DNA of 64,000 nucleotides from Pseudomonadota bacterium (GCA_021802555.1 JAJZRU010000010.1:1-64000); one strand, 5' to 3'. Shown: positions 26,560 to 35,854, numbered from the stretch's first letter. The notes: generated from the sequence alone by a model not told the origin. A program made the numbers and translations.

Positions 26560-27575
26560 ACCCCCAGGCCAACATCATCAAGCGCCACCTAGCAGCCCTG
26601 GGCGCGCCCTTGTACCTGGTGACGCTCCGCCGCTCGGGCACGGGACGCGCCTGCACGCTCGACGAGCACACGTCCGGCGAGTTCATCGTCGGCCCGTTCC
26701 TGGCCCGCCTGCGAGCCCGCAACGCGGGCGGGGAGTGCATCTACATCACCCCGCACTGCGAGCACCACCACTACATCCTCATCGACGACCTCGACCGGGC
26801 CGGACTTGATCGACTGATGGACGGGTTCCGCCCAGCCAGCGTCTGCGAGTCATCGCCAGGGAATTTTCAAGCCGTGCTGGTGGCCGAGCGCGAGCCGGCA
26901 TCGACCAACAAGGCCGACGAAGCGCGGGAGCAATCAGCGGCGAACTCGGTCATGATTTTCCTGAACCGTCATTACGACGGCGATCCGAAAATCAGCGCCG
27001 CTCGGCACCCGTTCCGCTTGGCCGGACTCACGAATCGGAAGGCCAAATACCAACAGCCGAATGGCCTTTTCCCCTTCGTCCGCTTGATCGAAGCCCCCGG
27101 CGGCCAATGCGACCGCCTGGCCGACTTGCTTGCCCAGGAGCGCGCCCGCCGCGCGGCCCTGGCGCCGGAGGCGCGGCCGTATGCGCATCAGCAGATCGAC
27201 GACGACGATGCAGGGCTGGCGCGGCCGACATGCAGCAGCGCGATGACGCGCCGGTATGCCGACGAATACGCCCGCCAGCACGCGCTGGCGCTCCGGCTGG
27301 GGTGGGCGGTCAATGAATCAATTATCGATTGGCGGGCCACCCTGGCGCTTCTTAATGAAGGGCACGACCCCGACGACATCGAGGCCGCGCTGCTCGCCGC
27401 GTCCCCGAATCTTGCACGCCGTCACCGCTACCAGGGCGGTGCCGATTACGCCCACAGGACGGTCGCCAAGGCATCCCGCAACAGGGCCGCGAAGGCGGCC
27501 CTTTCCAGCCGCAGCGCCAGCGGCGCGGCGGCGCGGGCTGTGTCTTCCTTCGTGGACGGAGGGGGGCGGTCATGA
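26556..27575 (+). CDS. RepB-type DNA primase (RSF1010 RepB' relative)
   Basis: A 339-aa protein. The central stretch RHPFRLAGLTNRKAKYQQPNG matches the conserved segment of the RepB-family primases of IncQ plasmids and MobA-primase fusions. An upstream ITPHCEHHHYILIDDL strand fits the metal-binding active-site region. These primases start synthesis at ssiA/ssiB sites of IncQ origins. Here the primase is free-standing, not fused to a MobA relaxase as in RSF1010. Start and stop both overlap neighbours as ATGA, so it is co-translated with the regulator and the helicase gene. Confidence 0.78.
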   Translation: MNPQANIIKRHLAALGAPLYLVTLRRSGTGRACTLDEHTSGEFIVGPFLARLRARNAGGECIYITPHCEHHHYILIDDLDRAGLDRLMDGFRPASVCESSPGNFQAVLVAEREPASTNKADEAREQSAANSVMIFLNRHYDGDPKISAARHPFRLAGLTNRKAKYQQPNGLFPFVRLIEAPGGQCDRLADLLAQERARRAALAPEARPYAHQQIDDDDAGLARPTCSSAMTRRYADEYARQHALALRLGWAVNESIIDWRATLALLNEGHDPDDIEAALLAASPNLARRHRYQGGADYAHRTVAKASRNRAAKAALSSRSASGAAARAVSSFVDGGGRS

Positions 27576-28462
27576 GCACCAAGAAGAAATTCCAATTCCC
27601 CCAACCGCTGCCAATCCTGCAATTCTTGCGAGATGAGCCGCCGCCGCTGGACTTCCTTTGGCCAGGCGGCCCCTTGGCCGAAACTGTTTCGACTCTCGTG
27701 AGTCCTGGGGGAGCCGGCAAGTCGTATTTCGCACTCGCGGCCTCTATGGCAGTGGCGACCGGCGGCGCTGCTGACCCCTTGCGCCTGACGCCACAAGTTG
27801 GCGGGAGGGTCGTGTATTTGAGCCTGGAGGATATCGCGCATGTTTTGCATCACCGGGTGTCGGCAATTCGGAAAAATTCAAATCTTCCATGGCGCATCCA
27901 TGAACGAATAGCAGAACAATTAGACCTTGTGGATGCGCTTGGCGCGGGCTTCGATCTAGCTGATCCGGATTGCGCAGATGCGTTAATGGAAAGGGCTGAT
28001 GGGGTGCGACTGCTCATCATCGACACCATGAGACGCGCACACTCGCTCGACGAGAACAGCAACGGTGATATGGCGCGGGTGTTGGGTGTTTTAGAACGTG
28101 TTGCAGCACGGACTGGCGCGGCCATTATGTACTTGCACCACGTTTCAAAAAACATGTATGCAGCCGCCGAACAGCAAGCCGCTGCGCGCGGCGCGTCGGT
28201 GCTGGTCGATAACGCAAGGTGGGCCGGATGGGTGCGAAAGATGGAGGCTACCGAAGCCGAGCGCCACAGCTTGCAAGATCGTGGGCCGCCAGTCGATCCG
28301 CGCTTTTACGTCGAATGGGGGGTGTCCAAGTCTAACTATACCGCGATTCCTAAATCGCAATGGTTGGAACGCGGTAAAGGCGGCGCGCTCAATCATGTCG
28401 AGCTTTTCCCCATTGTTCCGAAGAAGAAGGGGGGCGGCGATGGCGACATCCTCGGATCGTAA
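27572..28462 (+). CDS. RepA-like hexameric replicative helicase (AAA ATPase)
   Basis: A 296-aa RecA-fold ATPase with Walker A SPGGAGKS (residues 44-51), Walker B VRLLIIDTMRRAH and the later IMYLHHVSK stretch with the conserved His pair. Length and layout agree with the IncQ RepA helicase (279 aa in RSF1010), which unwinds the origin 5' to 3' as a hexamer. The position between a RepB-type primase and a RepC-like initiator supports this over a RadA/KaiC-like role. It overlaps the next gene by 23 bp. Confidence 0.8.
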   Translation: MSTKKKFQFPQPLPILQFLRDEPPPLDFLWPGGPLAETVSTLVSPGGAGKSYFALAASMAVATGGAADPLRLTPQVGGRVVYLSLEDIAHVLHHRVSAIRKNSNLPWRIHERIAEQLDLVDALGAGFDLADPDCADALMERADGVRLLIIDTMRRAHSLDENSNGDMARVLGVLERVAARTGAAIMYLHHVSKNMYAAAEQQAAARGASVLVDNARWAGWVRKMEATEAERHSLQDRGPPVDPRFYVEWGVSKSNYTAIPKSQWLERGKGGALNHVELFPIVPKKKGGGDGDILGS

Positions 28463-29444
28463 GAAAAGCCGGAAGCGCCTGCCGGCCGATGCACGCTTGC
28501 GAATCGAGCAGGCGCGGCAGGTGGCGCGACAAGATATGGCCCTTGGTCTGATGTCTCTCTTTCGGCCAATTGCTCTCGCTCATCGTGGTCTGGACAGCAG
28601 CGGAAAACGGAAACGTGAATACCTCGAACTAGAGCAAACTTGGAAGGGCGTGAAGGTCATCGTTGCAGGCCCTGAAATGAGTCAAGCCGAACAAGGGGTT
28701 CTGTTGGCTCTCCTGTCGTTGTCCTTGCAGCAGCAGGATGGCGGCATAGCGACATTAGAAGGGCCTCCCATAGGCATGATTCCGGCCGACAAGCGCGAGA
28801 GCGGCAACGAGGGGAGCAGATACCCCGTCGTGGCTGTAAGAACGACCGTGGGACGTTTATGCTCGGTGCTTGGTGTTCCGGCCGACGGGAACAGCCGGCG
28901 CAGCGTGTTGACGGCCATACGGCGCCTCGCGGGTGTGACGCTCACGGTCATGGGTGGTGGGCGCTGGGCGACCACGCACTTGATCCACAACGCGGCAGGG
29001 GATGACGGAAGCGATTCGCTGGCAATAGTCCTTAACTGGCGCCTGACAACCGCCCTCGCCGGGCAGGGGTATGCGTCGATTCCAATGAAAGACTACCGTG
29101 AGGTGCCTCCTGGGGTTCCGCGCCTGATTTACGCCTGGCTGTGTTCTTGGCTGGCGGCACGCGGAGGGGAGAGACGGATCAGCCTAGCAGCACTGGAGCC
29201 TCACATCTATGGGGACATCGCCGTTGATCGACGTGCCGCGAGCCGCCGTCGTCAGGCCCTTAGACGAGGTCTGGTGGCCTTGCGGGAGATCGGGTGGCAT
29301 ATCGAGATCGACGACTCCGGCATGGCGACCATAGACCGTAGATCCACTGACGCGCTCGCGACATGTACAAGCTCGCGACAAACCCCTGACAAGCTCGCGA
29401 CAGCCGTTCGTCGGAACCAAGCACTGGCGCGGGTTTCCGACTGA
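28440..29444 (+). CDS. RepC-like replication initiator (IncQ type)
   Basis: A 334-aa protein starting at the ATG at 28440 behind AAGGGGGG, overlapping the helicase gene. The second half resembles RSF1010 RepC: SIPMKDYREVPPGVPRLIYA, then SWLAARGGERRISLAALEPHIYG and SRRRQALRRGLVALREIGW correspond to RepC's winged-helix segments (RISMDEVRAL, LCGYVWPS, RKRRQRVREALPELVALGW). RepC binds origin iterons and loads RepA. A longer frame back to 28098 runs inside the helicase gene and is rejected. The following 1.1-kb non-coding region would be the natural oriV. Confidence 0.75.
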   Translation: MATSSDRKKSRKRLPADARLRIEQARQVARQDMALGLMSLFRPIALAHRGLDSSGKRKREYLELEQTWKGVKVIVAGPEMSQAEQGVLLALLSLSLQQQDGGIATLEGPPIGMIPADKRESGNEGSRYPVVAVRTTVGRLCSVLGVPADGNSRRSVLTAIRRLAGVTLTVMGGGRWATTHLIHNAAGDDGSDSLAIVLNWRLTTALAGQGYASIPMKDYREVPPGVPRLIYAWLCSWLAARGGERRISLAALEPHIYGDIAVDRRAASRRRQALRRGLVALREIGWHIEIDDSGMATIDRRSTDALATCTSSRQTPDKLATAVRRNQALARVSD

Positions 29445-29766
29445 TCCAAAATACGTAAGACAACACTACAAGTGGTGGAGGCTGACGCCACCACCGAAGG
29501 TGGGTGGCTGGCAGCCCGCCTTCCGGCGGGCATGCACACAGCCCGCCCGCCCGCTCCGCCGGCGGGGGAAAGAGAAGAAGAACCAGGCCGGGCCGCGCAG
29601 CGCACCGGCCGGAGAATCACCACCAGCATGGGGGGAGGAAGGGCTGTTTCCGGCCCCAGCAAGGGCCTTGGAGGCCCGCAGGGCTGCGCCGAAGGCGCCC
29701 ACAAGGGGACTCGGCTCAGCCGATCCCTGGCGGGCTTGCCCCGCCTTCGTCAACATCAATTCAAAT

Positions 29767-29859
29767 TACACTTTCTAGGTGTAATCACCCTCTTGGAATC
29801 AACGGGTTGCGTAATTTTTACGCAGGTAGAATTTTGGCTATTTACACGTTCTGGGTGTA
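29767..29859 (+). repeat. paired TACAC-n7-GTGTA sites with a third palindrome
   Basis: TACAC-TTTCTAG-GTGTA (29767-29783) and TACAC-GTTCTGG-GTGTA (29843-29859) agree at 14 of 17 positions and start 76 bp apart. Between them TGCGTAA-TTT-TTACGCA (29808-29824) is a perfect 7-bp inverted repeat. Spacing and repetition suggest sites for a dimeric protein, either initiator iterons or operators. Confidence 0.6.
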
Positions 29860-29910
29860 GGTTGCCCGCGAATTTAAACCTTGAACGTTTAAGGCCGCGC
29901 GGCGCCGCAG

Positions 29911-29996
29911 GCGCCAGCGCCAGCCCCAGCGCCAGCCCCAGCGCCAGCCCCAGCGCCAGCCCCAGCGCCAGCCCAAGACCCAGCCCAAGACCCAGC
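29911..29996 (+). repeat. 12-bp tandem repeat, GC-rich
   Basis: The unit GCCAGCCCCAGC is repeated about five times in register, then two copies of the variant CAAGACCCAGCC follow. There is no unique spacer, so it is not a CRISPR. Being a multiple of three it creates an artificial Ala-Ser-Pro frame. It may be a replication or transfer element, or simple slippage expansion. Confidence 0.75.
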
Positions 29997-30357
29997 CGCC
30001 ACGGGCACGGCCCTGGGCGGGCCGCGCAGCGCCCCGCCAGACCCACCAGATCACGCCAGGCGCCGCGCAGAGCGCGCCGCCGGGCTTCCCCAACAATGGG
30101 AGCCGTATATGGAAGGGTCAGCAGGGGGAAGCAGATGGGGCTTATTCTTCTAAGGCGGTGGCGGTCTCCCCAATTCAAAAAGCGCATCGTTTTCTCTGGT
30201 TGTCTGAAAAAACTACTAGAACGGAACACACCCGTCGCACCTATCGGTGCGCCGGCTGTGTTGCTTCCGCAACAAGCCAGCAACAGAAAACCCGCGCCAG
30301 CCCTCGCGCTTCGCGTGATTGCATCAGCTTCGCTTTTTGCTTGCAGTGGCTTGCATG

Positions 30358-30465
30358 GTATCGGAACGATACTATCGGTAACAACTTGTTACATATTGCT
30401 TCTCATGATTGAATGTGATTGCGTCGTTATATGTATCGTGACGATACTAACTTGCAAATTTGCAA
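30358..30465 (+). repeat. palindromes upstream of the transfer operon
   Basis: GTATCG-GAA-CGATAC (30358-30372) and GTATCG-TGA-CGATAC (30433-30447) are two copies of one 15-bp dyad, 75 bp apart. Between and after them lie the perfect palindromes GTAACAACTTGTTAC (30378-30392) and TTGCAAATTTGCAA (30452-30465). They end 81 bp before the ribbon-helix-helix gene, whose product is the likely ligand. In R388, TrwA binds oriT and its own promoter in the matching place. Confidence 0.65.
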
Positions 30466-30545
30466 CTTAGTGAAATCGACAAAATCGGCTGTAAGCTGAT
30501 CTTGTTGGTTGCGATAGGCAACTTTTTTGCAAGCAGGAGAAGCAG

Positions 30546-30770
30546 ATGAAAGCGTTAACGATTCGAATCCAGGAAAACGAGTTCGATTGGCTGCAACAGG
30601 CTGCGGAGGCGGCGGCAACCACGCCTACCGGCATGTTGCGTAGCCTTATTCTGCAAGCGCGCGAATCGGCTGCAACCGACCATCGCCTGCAGGCCCTGGA
30701 GGCGCGTCTGCTGGCCGCCATCAAGCAGGTCGGTGAGTCCGTGGCCGCCCTGGAACCGGCCGAGGACTAA
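30546..30770 (+). CDS. ribbon-helix-helix protein, TrwA-like transfer accessory factor
   Basis: A 74-aa protein. Its first 45 residues fit a ribbon-helix-helix: strand MKALTIRIQ, helix EFDWLQQAAEAA, turn TTPTGM, helix LRSLILQA. A short coiled coil follows. It has a good AGGAGAAG ribosome site. The order small RHH protein, coupling protein, MOB-F relaxase equals trwA-trwB-trwC of R388, where TrwA binds oriT, represses the operon and stimulates relaxation and TrwB. That role is inferred from context and fold; the sequence is too short for a firm family call. Confidence 0.7.
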   Translation: MKALTIRIQENEFDWLQQAAEAAATTPTGMLRSLILQARESAATDHRLQALEARLLAAIKQVGESVAALEPAED

Positions 30771-30773
30771 GCC

Positions 30774-32990
30774 ATGGCCTGGCCGCGCCGCGACCCCCCG
30801 CCCCACCTCCGGGGCGATCCCCAGCCCTCACGGCTGGGTGAGGGTTTTGCCGTCGCCGCCCTGGGCAGTGCCGCATCTGTAGGACTGGCCACTTGGGGAG
30901 TCAGGAACTGGATCATCGGCAAAAACCCTTCTTGGTCCACCGTGCCCCTGATCCATTTCCCTAGTCTCGCCGCCAAGGCCATCCAGGCCGCTCCCTTGGA
31001 CGTGGCCTGGCCCGCTTGGCTCATGGTGGCCGGTGCGGGCGTCGGGATCGCCGCCAGCGCCGTGGCCGGCTACTTGGCCGGCCGGCCCAGGGGTGGATGG
31101 GCAGGCGTCGAGTGGAAAGCCGGGCCGGTTTTGCAAACCGAGCCGCCGCCGCCCGACCCCAAGGCCGGCGGCATCGAGATCGAGATCGCCCCAGGTTGGC
31201 GAATCAGCCAGCGCGACGAGACCCGCATGTTCGAAATCATCGGCTCGACTGGTTCGGGCAAAACGACCGTCATTCGTCCACTCATGGATCAAGCGGTCGA
31301 GCGAGGCGACCGGTGCCTGATCTGGGACACGAAATCTGATTTTTCAAAGGCACTCAAGAAATGCATCATTTTCGTTCCTTGGGACAAGCGGGGGGCCAGG
31401 TGGCGGATTGGCCGAGACCTGAATAGCAAAACGAAAATCCAGGGCTTTGCATCAAGACTGTGCCCAGTGCCAAAGTCCGGCGATCCCATGTGGGCGGCGG
31501 CGTCGGCGGCGGTGGTGATCGCGGCGTGCCTAAAACTTGCAGAGGAAAAAAAAGGAAACTGGTTTTTGGTAGACCTGCGCGGGCAACTGTTGGAAATGAT
31601 CCACTCCCTGGAGCATTTGCAGACAGTCGTCCAAAAGCATTACCCGGAAGCCTCCGGCATTGTGGTCGATTTGAAATCGAAAACCCTCAACTCAATCGTA
31701 GTTCAGCTAGTGGCAACGCTGCAAAACGTCCTTATGTTGGGCGAATTGGACGGGGAACTGGACAAGGAACTTTCGAAAACAAATCGGCCAGCTTTTTCTT
31801 TTTCCATAAATCAATACCTTGCCCTTGATGACGCGCGGCGCTGGCTGCCGCTGGTCATGCCCGGCAACCCAGGGGCGCCAGGGCTGGTGGCTGCCTATGT
31901 CGGGGCTGTGGTTGATGTGGCCGCCGACGTCCTCGTGTCGAGGCCCGAGCAACCGCCCCAGGCGGGCAGGTGTTGGCTGTTTCTGGATGAATTTCCGCAG
32001 CTTGGGCGAATCGACAGCGTCATCCGGTTGCTGCTTGTCGGCCGGTCAGTGGGCGCCAGGGTTGTCCTTGGTTACCAAACTCCGGCGTCGGTTGTGCGAA
32101 CGTCGGATGAAGAGACGCTTCGAGAAATACAGGCGAACACTTCAATCAAAATCTTTTGCCAGATTCAGGATCACGAGGGCCGGAAGGCGGCCAGTCAAAC
32201 ATTGGGGAAAAGCCATTGGCGAGTATGCCGAAGAACCATAAGCAACAACAGCGTCGGTGGTGTCGGGGCGCCCGGCAGCACAACAAGTACGCAATGGCAG
32301 GATGTTGAGATCGACTGCGTGACCCCAGAACGTCTGGGCGAAATCAGCCCCGATGATTATGGCGTCGAGGCGATTTTCCGAGTGGGCAAGCTCGATCCCG
32401 TTTTTCTCAAGTTGGAACACCTTGAGAAACGCGAATTCCGGGCGGGCCGCGACCCCTTGGACGTGGCGGCGCCGAAGCTGTCGTTGCACAACGAACAACC
32501 GGCATCGCCACCTGCTGCCGCCACCACGGTGGTGCCGCCCCAGGACGACACCACGGCGCACCACGCTGCCGCGCAGCCACAACAGGAGGAGCATGCCCAA
32601 GCTGCCGACGATGACATCACCGCGATGATGGCCGGCCGCCCGGCCGGGGGGCAGGTGCAGGATTACCTGCCCAGCCCGCAAATGCTCTCAAAGCTGGAAG
32701 GCGAGATCGATGGGCCTGTCGAAATGGCGGCTGATCACTTGGCCACTATGGCGGTGGACGCCGTCGCGCCAGGGCTGGGGAGCGCATTGGAAATGCTCGA
32801 CACTGTTGCGAAGGTCGTTCAATCCGGCCAGCAGGTCGGTGCCCCGGATGCTTCTCAGCCATTGCCGATCCATTCTTCCGGCGCGGCTGAAGAGCCCGCA
32901 GAGCCCGCTGCGCCGGCCAAGAAAAAACGCAAGTTCCGCCGCCGCCGTGACGCCGAGGCCGAGCCTGAAACTGAGCAGGAGATCGACTAA
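30774..32990 (+). CDS. type IV coupling protein (TraD/TrwB family)
   Basis: A 738-aa inner-membrane ATPase that would link the relaxosome to a secretion channel. Two N-terminal membrane helices lie at about 25-45 and 79-100. The ATPase has Walker A GSTGSGKTT from residue 157 and Walker B WLFLDEFPQLGRID near 401. Conserved DTKSDFS and GYQTPASV segments match TrwB. The last 180 residues are Ala/Gln-rich and end in a basic RRRRDAE tail, probably for relaxase contact. The stop overlaps the relaxase start (TAATG). It begins 3 bp after the RHH gene. Confidence 0.88.
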   Translation: MAWPRRDPPPHLRGDPQPSRLGEGFAVAALGSAASVGLATWGVRNWIIGKNPSWSTVPLIHFPSLAAKAIQAAPLDVAWPAWLMVAGAGVGIAASAVAGYLAGRPRGGWAGVEWKAGPVLQTEPPPPDPKAGGIEIEIAPGWRISQRDETRMFEIIGSTGSGKTTVIRPLMDQAVERGDRCLIWDTKSDFSKALKKCIIFVPWDKRGARWRIGRDLNSKTKIQGFASRLCPVPKSGDPMWAAASAAVVIAACLKLAEEKKGNWFLVDLRGQLLEMIHSLEHLQTVVQKHYPEASGIVVDLKSKTLNSIVVQLVATLQNVLMLGELDGELDKELSKTNRPAFSFSINQYLALDDARRWLPLVMPGNPGAPGLVAAYVGAVVDVAADVLVSRPEQPPQAGRCWLFLDEFPQLGRIDSVIRLLLVGRSVGARVVLGYQTPASVVRTSDEETLREIQANTSIKIFCQIQDHEGRKAASQTLGKSHWRVCRRTISNNSVGGVGAPGSTTSTQWQDVEIDCVTPERLGEISPDDYGVEAIFRVGKLDPVFLKLEHLEKREFRAGRDPLDVAAPKLSLHNEQPASPPAAATTVVPPQDDTTAHHAAAQPQQEEHAQAADDDITAMMAGRPAGGQVQDYLPSPQMLSKLEGEIDGPVEMAADHLATMAVDAVAPGLGSALEMLDTVAKVVQSGQQVGAPDASQPLPIHSSGAAEEPAEPAAPAKKKRKFRRRRDAEAEPETEQEID

Positions 32991-35854
32991 TGCTGAGCCT
33001 CCACGGACTTTCTGGCACCGCCGCCGCCGACGCCGCCCGCATCGCCGACTACCCCCGCGAAGACCGAGAGCGCCAGCAGGAGCAGGCCAACCAGGCCGAA
33101 GACTACTACAGTGCGGGTGGCGCCCCCAGCGCCTGGATGGGCAGCGGCGCCGCCGCCATGGGCCTGGCCGGCTCTTCTGTAGAGCGCCAGGCCGTTTTAA
33201 ATACCATGCAGGGCCTCGATCCACACACCGGTGAGCCCGTGGTGCAGGGCGCCGGACCGGCGAGAAGGTACGGCACCGATTTGACTTTTTCTGCTCCGAA
33301 ATCCGTCAGCCTGGCCTGGGCCATCGGCGACGAGAAAACACGCGCGTCTATCGAGGCCGCGCAGCGCCTGGCAGTCGCCAAAACGCTGGAGTACATTGAA
33401 TCCGAACTCTCGCTTGCCCGCCGTGGTCGTGGTGGTCACGAACGAGAATCGGCCAAGCTTGTAGCCGCGACTTACCAGCATGGCTCATCCCGCGAGCGCG
33501 ATCCTCAATTACATACGCATGCCGTATTGATGAATTTGGGCCAGCGTGTTGATGGTAGTTGGGGCGCCATCGAGTTCGGGCAAGTCTACGACAACAAAAT
33601 GTATTTGGGGGCCGTCTTTAGAGCGGCTTTGGCTCAAGAGCTGGTTAACCTGGGTTACGCCATCGAGCCGGACAAAACAGGCACCTTCCGAATTTCTGAT
33701 AGTCCACGCGATGTTGAGTGGGACAACTCCCGGCGCCGTCAGCAAGTCGAGGCCGCCCTGGCAGAGTCCGGCTTCAAGGGTGGGAAGGCGGCAGAGGTAG
33801 CTGCGAAAGCCACCAGGCGGGGCAAGGAAATCACTGACGCCGACACACTCAGGCGGGAATGGTCGGAACGCGCCGCCGCGTTTGGATTCACTCCCGAAGC
33901 GGTCGATGCGTTGCGAACCTACCAGCAGGCCGCCGAACCCGATCCCCCCGCCATCCTGGCCGGCCTCACGCAAAACCAATCGACGTTCAACCAGGACGAA
34001 TTGCGCATGGCCGCGATGGTGGCGGCCGGGCAGTCTGGGCGAGGCATCGAAGCCGCGCGTGACCTGGAGGCCGCCTGCCAGGCGCAGGCCGTTCAGCTCC
34101 GGGCGCCAGACGGTGGCCTGCATTTCACGACCAGGGAAATCCTCGAAATTGAAAAGAGCGTCGTTGCTGCCGGCAAGCGCCTGTCCACCAGCCAGGCCGG
34201 GGCCATCCCAGCCGCGACGGTGGCCGCTGCCATCGAAAAATTTGAGGCTCGGGTTGGCTTCAAGCTTTACGACGAACAGCGGGCTGCACTGGAATACATG
34301 ATGGGCGGCGGCAGTCTCAAGCTGATTCAAGGGGATGCCGGCGCTGGGAAAACGACCATTGCGGATGCTGCCCGAATGGCCTGGGAAAACGCGGGTTTCA
34401 GGGTGTTGGGTTGCAGCCTGGGAGGCAAGGCGGCGAGCGGTCTCCAAAAGGAGGCCGGCATTGAATCCAGTACCTTGGATTCTCTCTTGATGCGTCTCGA
34501 CAAAGGAGCTGAGGCGCTTGATGCCAAGACCGTCGTCGTCATGGACGAGTCCGGCACGGCGGGCGCCCGCCACATGTCTCGTTTGCTGGCCCATGTGGAG
34601 CGGGCCGGTGCGCGCCTGGTGTTGGTCGGCGACACGAAACAGTTGGCCGCCGTCGCGGCAGGCACGCCCTTCCGCGACTTGCAAAAGTCCGGTCAAGAAG
34701 TTTTTCACCTGAAACAGAACAATCGACAGATCGTTGAAAAACTTGAACGAATTCAGGCCCTCATCGGCGAAGGGAAGATGGCCGAGGCCCGCAAACAGCT
34801 TGCCCGGCATGGCCTCAAGATCAAGGACGTTCCCCAGGCCCTTGCGGAAGCGCGTGGCACCCGTGCGGCAGTGAATGACGCCGCCGTAGGTGACATCCGC
34901 AAGGCACTGGAAAGACTCGTCGAGAACAAGGCTGTCCATATCGCTCCCGTTGCCGATGGTCTGCCCCAGACCATTGAACAATGGGCGCGGCGGGGAGGCG
35001 AGCTGCGCCCACAGGAAACCTTGATGTTGGCCAGTACGCGGGCCAGCGTCGCACGCCTCAACGACGCCGCGCTGGAGCGTTTGCGTGAGAAAAATTTTCT
35101 TGGCCCTTCCGCTACCACCATGGTGCGCGACCGTGAAGGAAACAGCCTTGGACAGCGCGAATTCAGCGAAGGCGGCAGGATCATTTTCAAAAAAACGGAC
35201 CTTCGTGGCCTGGGTGTCAGCAACGGTGAGCTTGGCACGATCCAGCGCATCGATCACGGGAAGAATGGCCCGATTCTGACGATCCAGGTTGACGGTGGTC
35301 GCGTCGTGAAAATCGAACCAGACGCCCCCAAGCCCGAAGATTGGAAGTCCGCAAAAGCCGCGCCTGGACTTGGCTACAGCCACATCGAGCACGGCTACGC
35401 CATGACTGTCCACAGCGCCCAAGGCGTCACGGTAGACCGGGCCGTGGCCTATGTCGATGCTGGCCCCTTGATGTCCAAGGAACTCGCATACGTCGAACTC
35501 AGTCGTGTCCGAATTTCCACCGACGTTGTTTTCTCATTCGAGACCATCGCCCGCGAAGAGGCCGCGCACGACATCGATCCGGCCGAGGCCGAACCAGACC
35601 TCGACCGCGTGAAAAAGATCATTGCACGCATGGAACGGTCTGCTGAAAAAACGAGCAGCCTTGATTTTGAGGTTGTAAACGAACCTCTCGAAAAATCCGT
35701 TACTGCACTTGAGGCCGAGGCCGCCGCGCCCACCGCGCCGCAGCCGCAACCCGAACCCGCGCCGGCCACGCCCGCGCCAGAACCCCAGCAACAGCAACCC
35801 GCACTTCAGCAGGAGATCGAAAATGTCCTCGACGAACTCGAACTTGAGCCGTAA
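32990..35854 (+). CDS. MOB-F relaxase-helicase (TrwC/TraI family)
   Basis: A 954-aa two-domain protein. The relaxase domain has candidate nicking tyrosines Tyr21 and Tyr39/Tyr40 and the metal-binding histidine triad His164, His175, His177 (QH...DPQLHTHAV), with the same 11-residue spacing as TrwC. The family stretch RYGTDLTFSAPKSVSLAW is intact. A RecD-like helicase follows, with Walker A GDAGAGKT at 448-455, MDESGTAGARHMSRL, LVGDTKQLAAV and motif VI MTVHSAQGVTVDRA. The C-terminus is a Pro/Ala/Gln-rich tail. It nicks oriT and unwinds the transferred strand. Confidence 0.93.
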   Translation: MLSLHGLSGTAAADAARIADYPREDRERQQEQANQAEDYYSAGGAPSAWMGSGAAAMGLAGSSVERQAVLNTMQGLDPHTGEPVVQGAGPARRYGTDLTFSAPKSVSLAWAIGDEKTRASIEAAQRLAVAKTLEYIESELSLARRGRGGHERESAKLVAATYQHGSSRERDPQLHTHAVLMNLGQRVDGSWGAIEFGQVYDNKMYLGAVFRAALAQELVNLGYAIEPDKTGTFRISDSPRDVEWDNSRRRQQVEAALAESGFKGGKAAEVAAKATRRGKEITDADTLRREWSERAAAFGFTPEAVDALRTYQQAAEPDPPAILAGLTQNQSTFNQDELRMAAMVAAGQSGRGIEAARDLEAACQAQAVQLRAPDGGLHFTTREILEIEKSVVAAGKRLSTSQAGAIPAATVAAAIEKFEARVGFKLYDEQRAALEYMMGGGSLKLIQGDAGAGKTTIADAARMAWENAGFRVLGCSLGGKAASGLQKEAGIESSTLDSLLMRLDKGAEALDAKTVVVMDESGTAGARHMSRLLAHVERAGARLVLVGDTKQLAAVAAGTPFRDLQKSGQEVFHLKQNNRQIVEKLERIQALIGEGKMAEARKQLARHGLKIKDVPQALAEARGTRAAVNDAAVGDIRKALERLVENKAVHIAPVADGLPQTIEQWARRGGELRPQETLMLASTRASVARLNDAALERLREKNFLGPSATTMVRDREGNSLGQREFSEGGRIIFKKTDLRGLGVSNGELGTIQRIDHGKNGPILTIQVDGGRVVKIEPDAPKPEDWKSAKAAPGLGYSHIEHGYAMTVHSAQGVTVDRAVAYVDAGPLMSKELAYVELSRVRISTDVVFSFETIAREEAAHDIDPAEAEPDLDRVKKIIARMERSAEKTSSLDFEVVNEPLEKSVTALEAEAAAPTAPQPQPEPAPATPAPEPQQQQPALQQEIENVLDELELEP

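Larger units (their letters stand above)
29445..30545. other. 1.1-kb non-coding hub, candidate oriV and oriT
   Basis: No credible gene. It lies between the initiator gene and the transfer operon, where IncQ oriV and R388-type oriT would each be expected. Contents: a GC-rich left part, two TACAC-n7-GTGTA sites and a TGCGTAA-TTT-TTACGCA palindrome (29767-29859), a 12-bp tandem repeat (29911-29996), and AT-rich palindromes next to the ribbon-helix-helix gene (30358-30465). I found no clear nic site. An open frame across the tandem repeats (29472-30470) is only a by-product of the repeat. Confidence 0.5.

Noticed and set aside
29911-29996. CRISPR-like short repeat array
   Set aside because: Units are contiguous 12-mers without spacers and no cas genes are present.
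30378-30465. Definite nic site of an R388-type oriT
   Set aside because: Palindromes are present, but I found no stretch matching the known R388/pKM101 nic core, so only a candidate region is reported.
29472-30470. 332-codon open frame across the non-coding hub with an Ala-Ser-Pro repeat
   Set aside because: The frame is kept open by the 12-bp tandem repeat and GC bias; no ribosome site, no recognisable fold, and it runs through clusters of palindromes.
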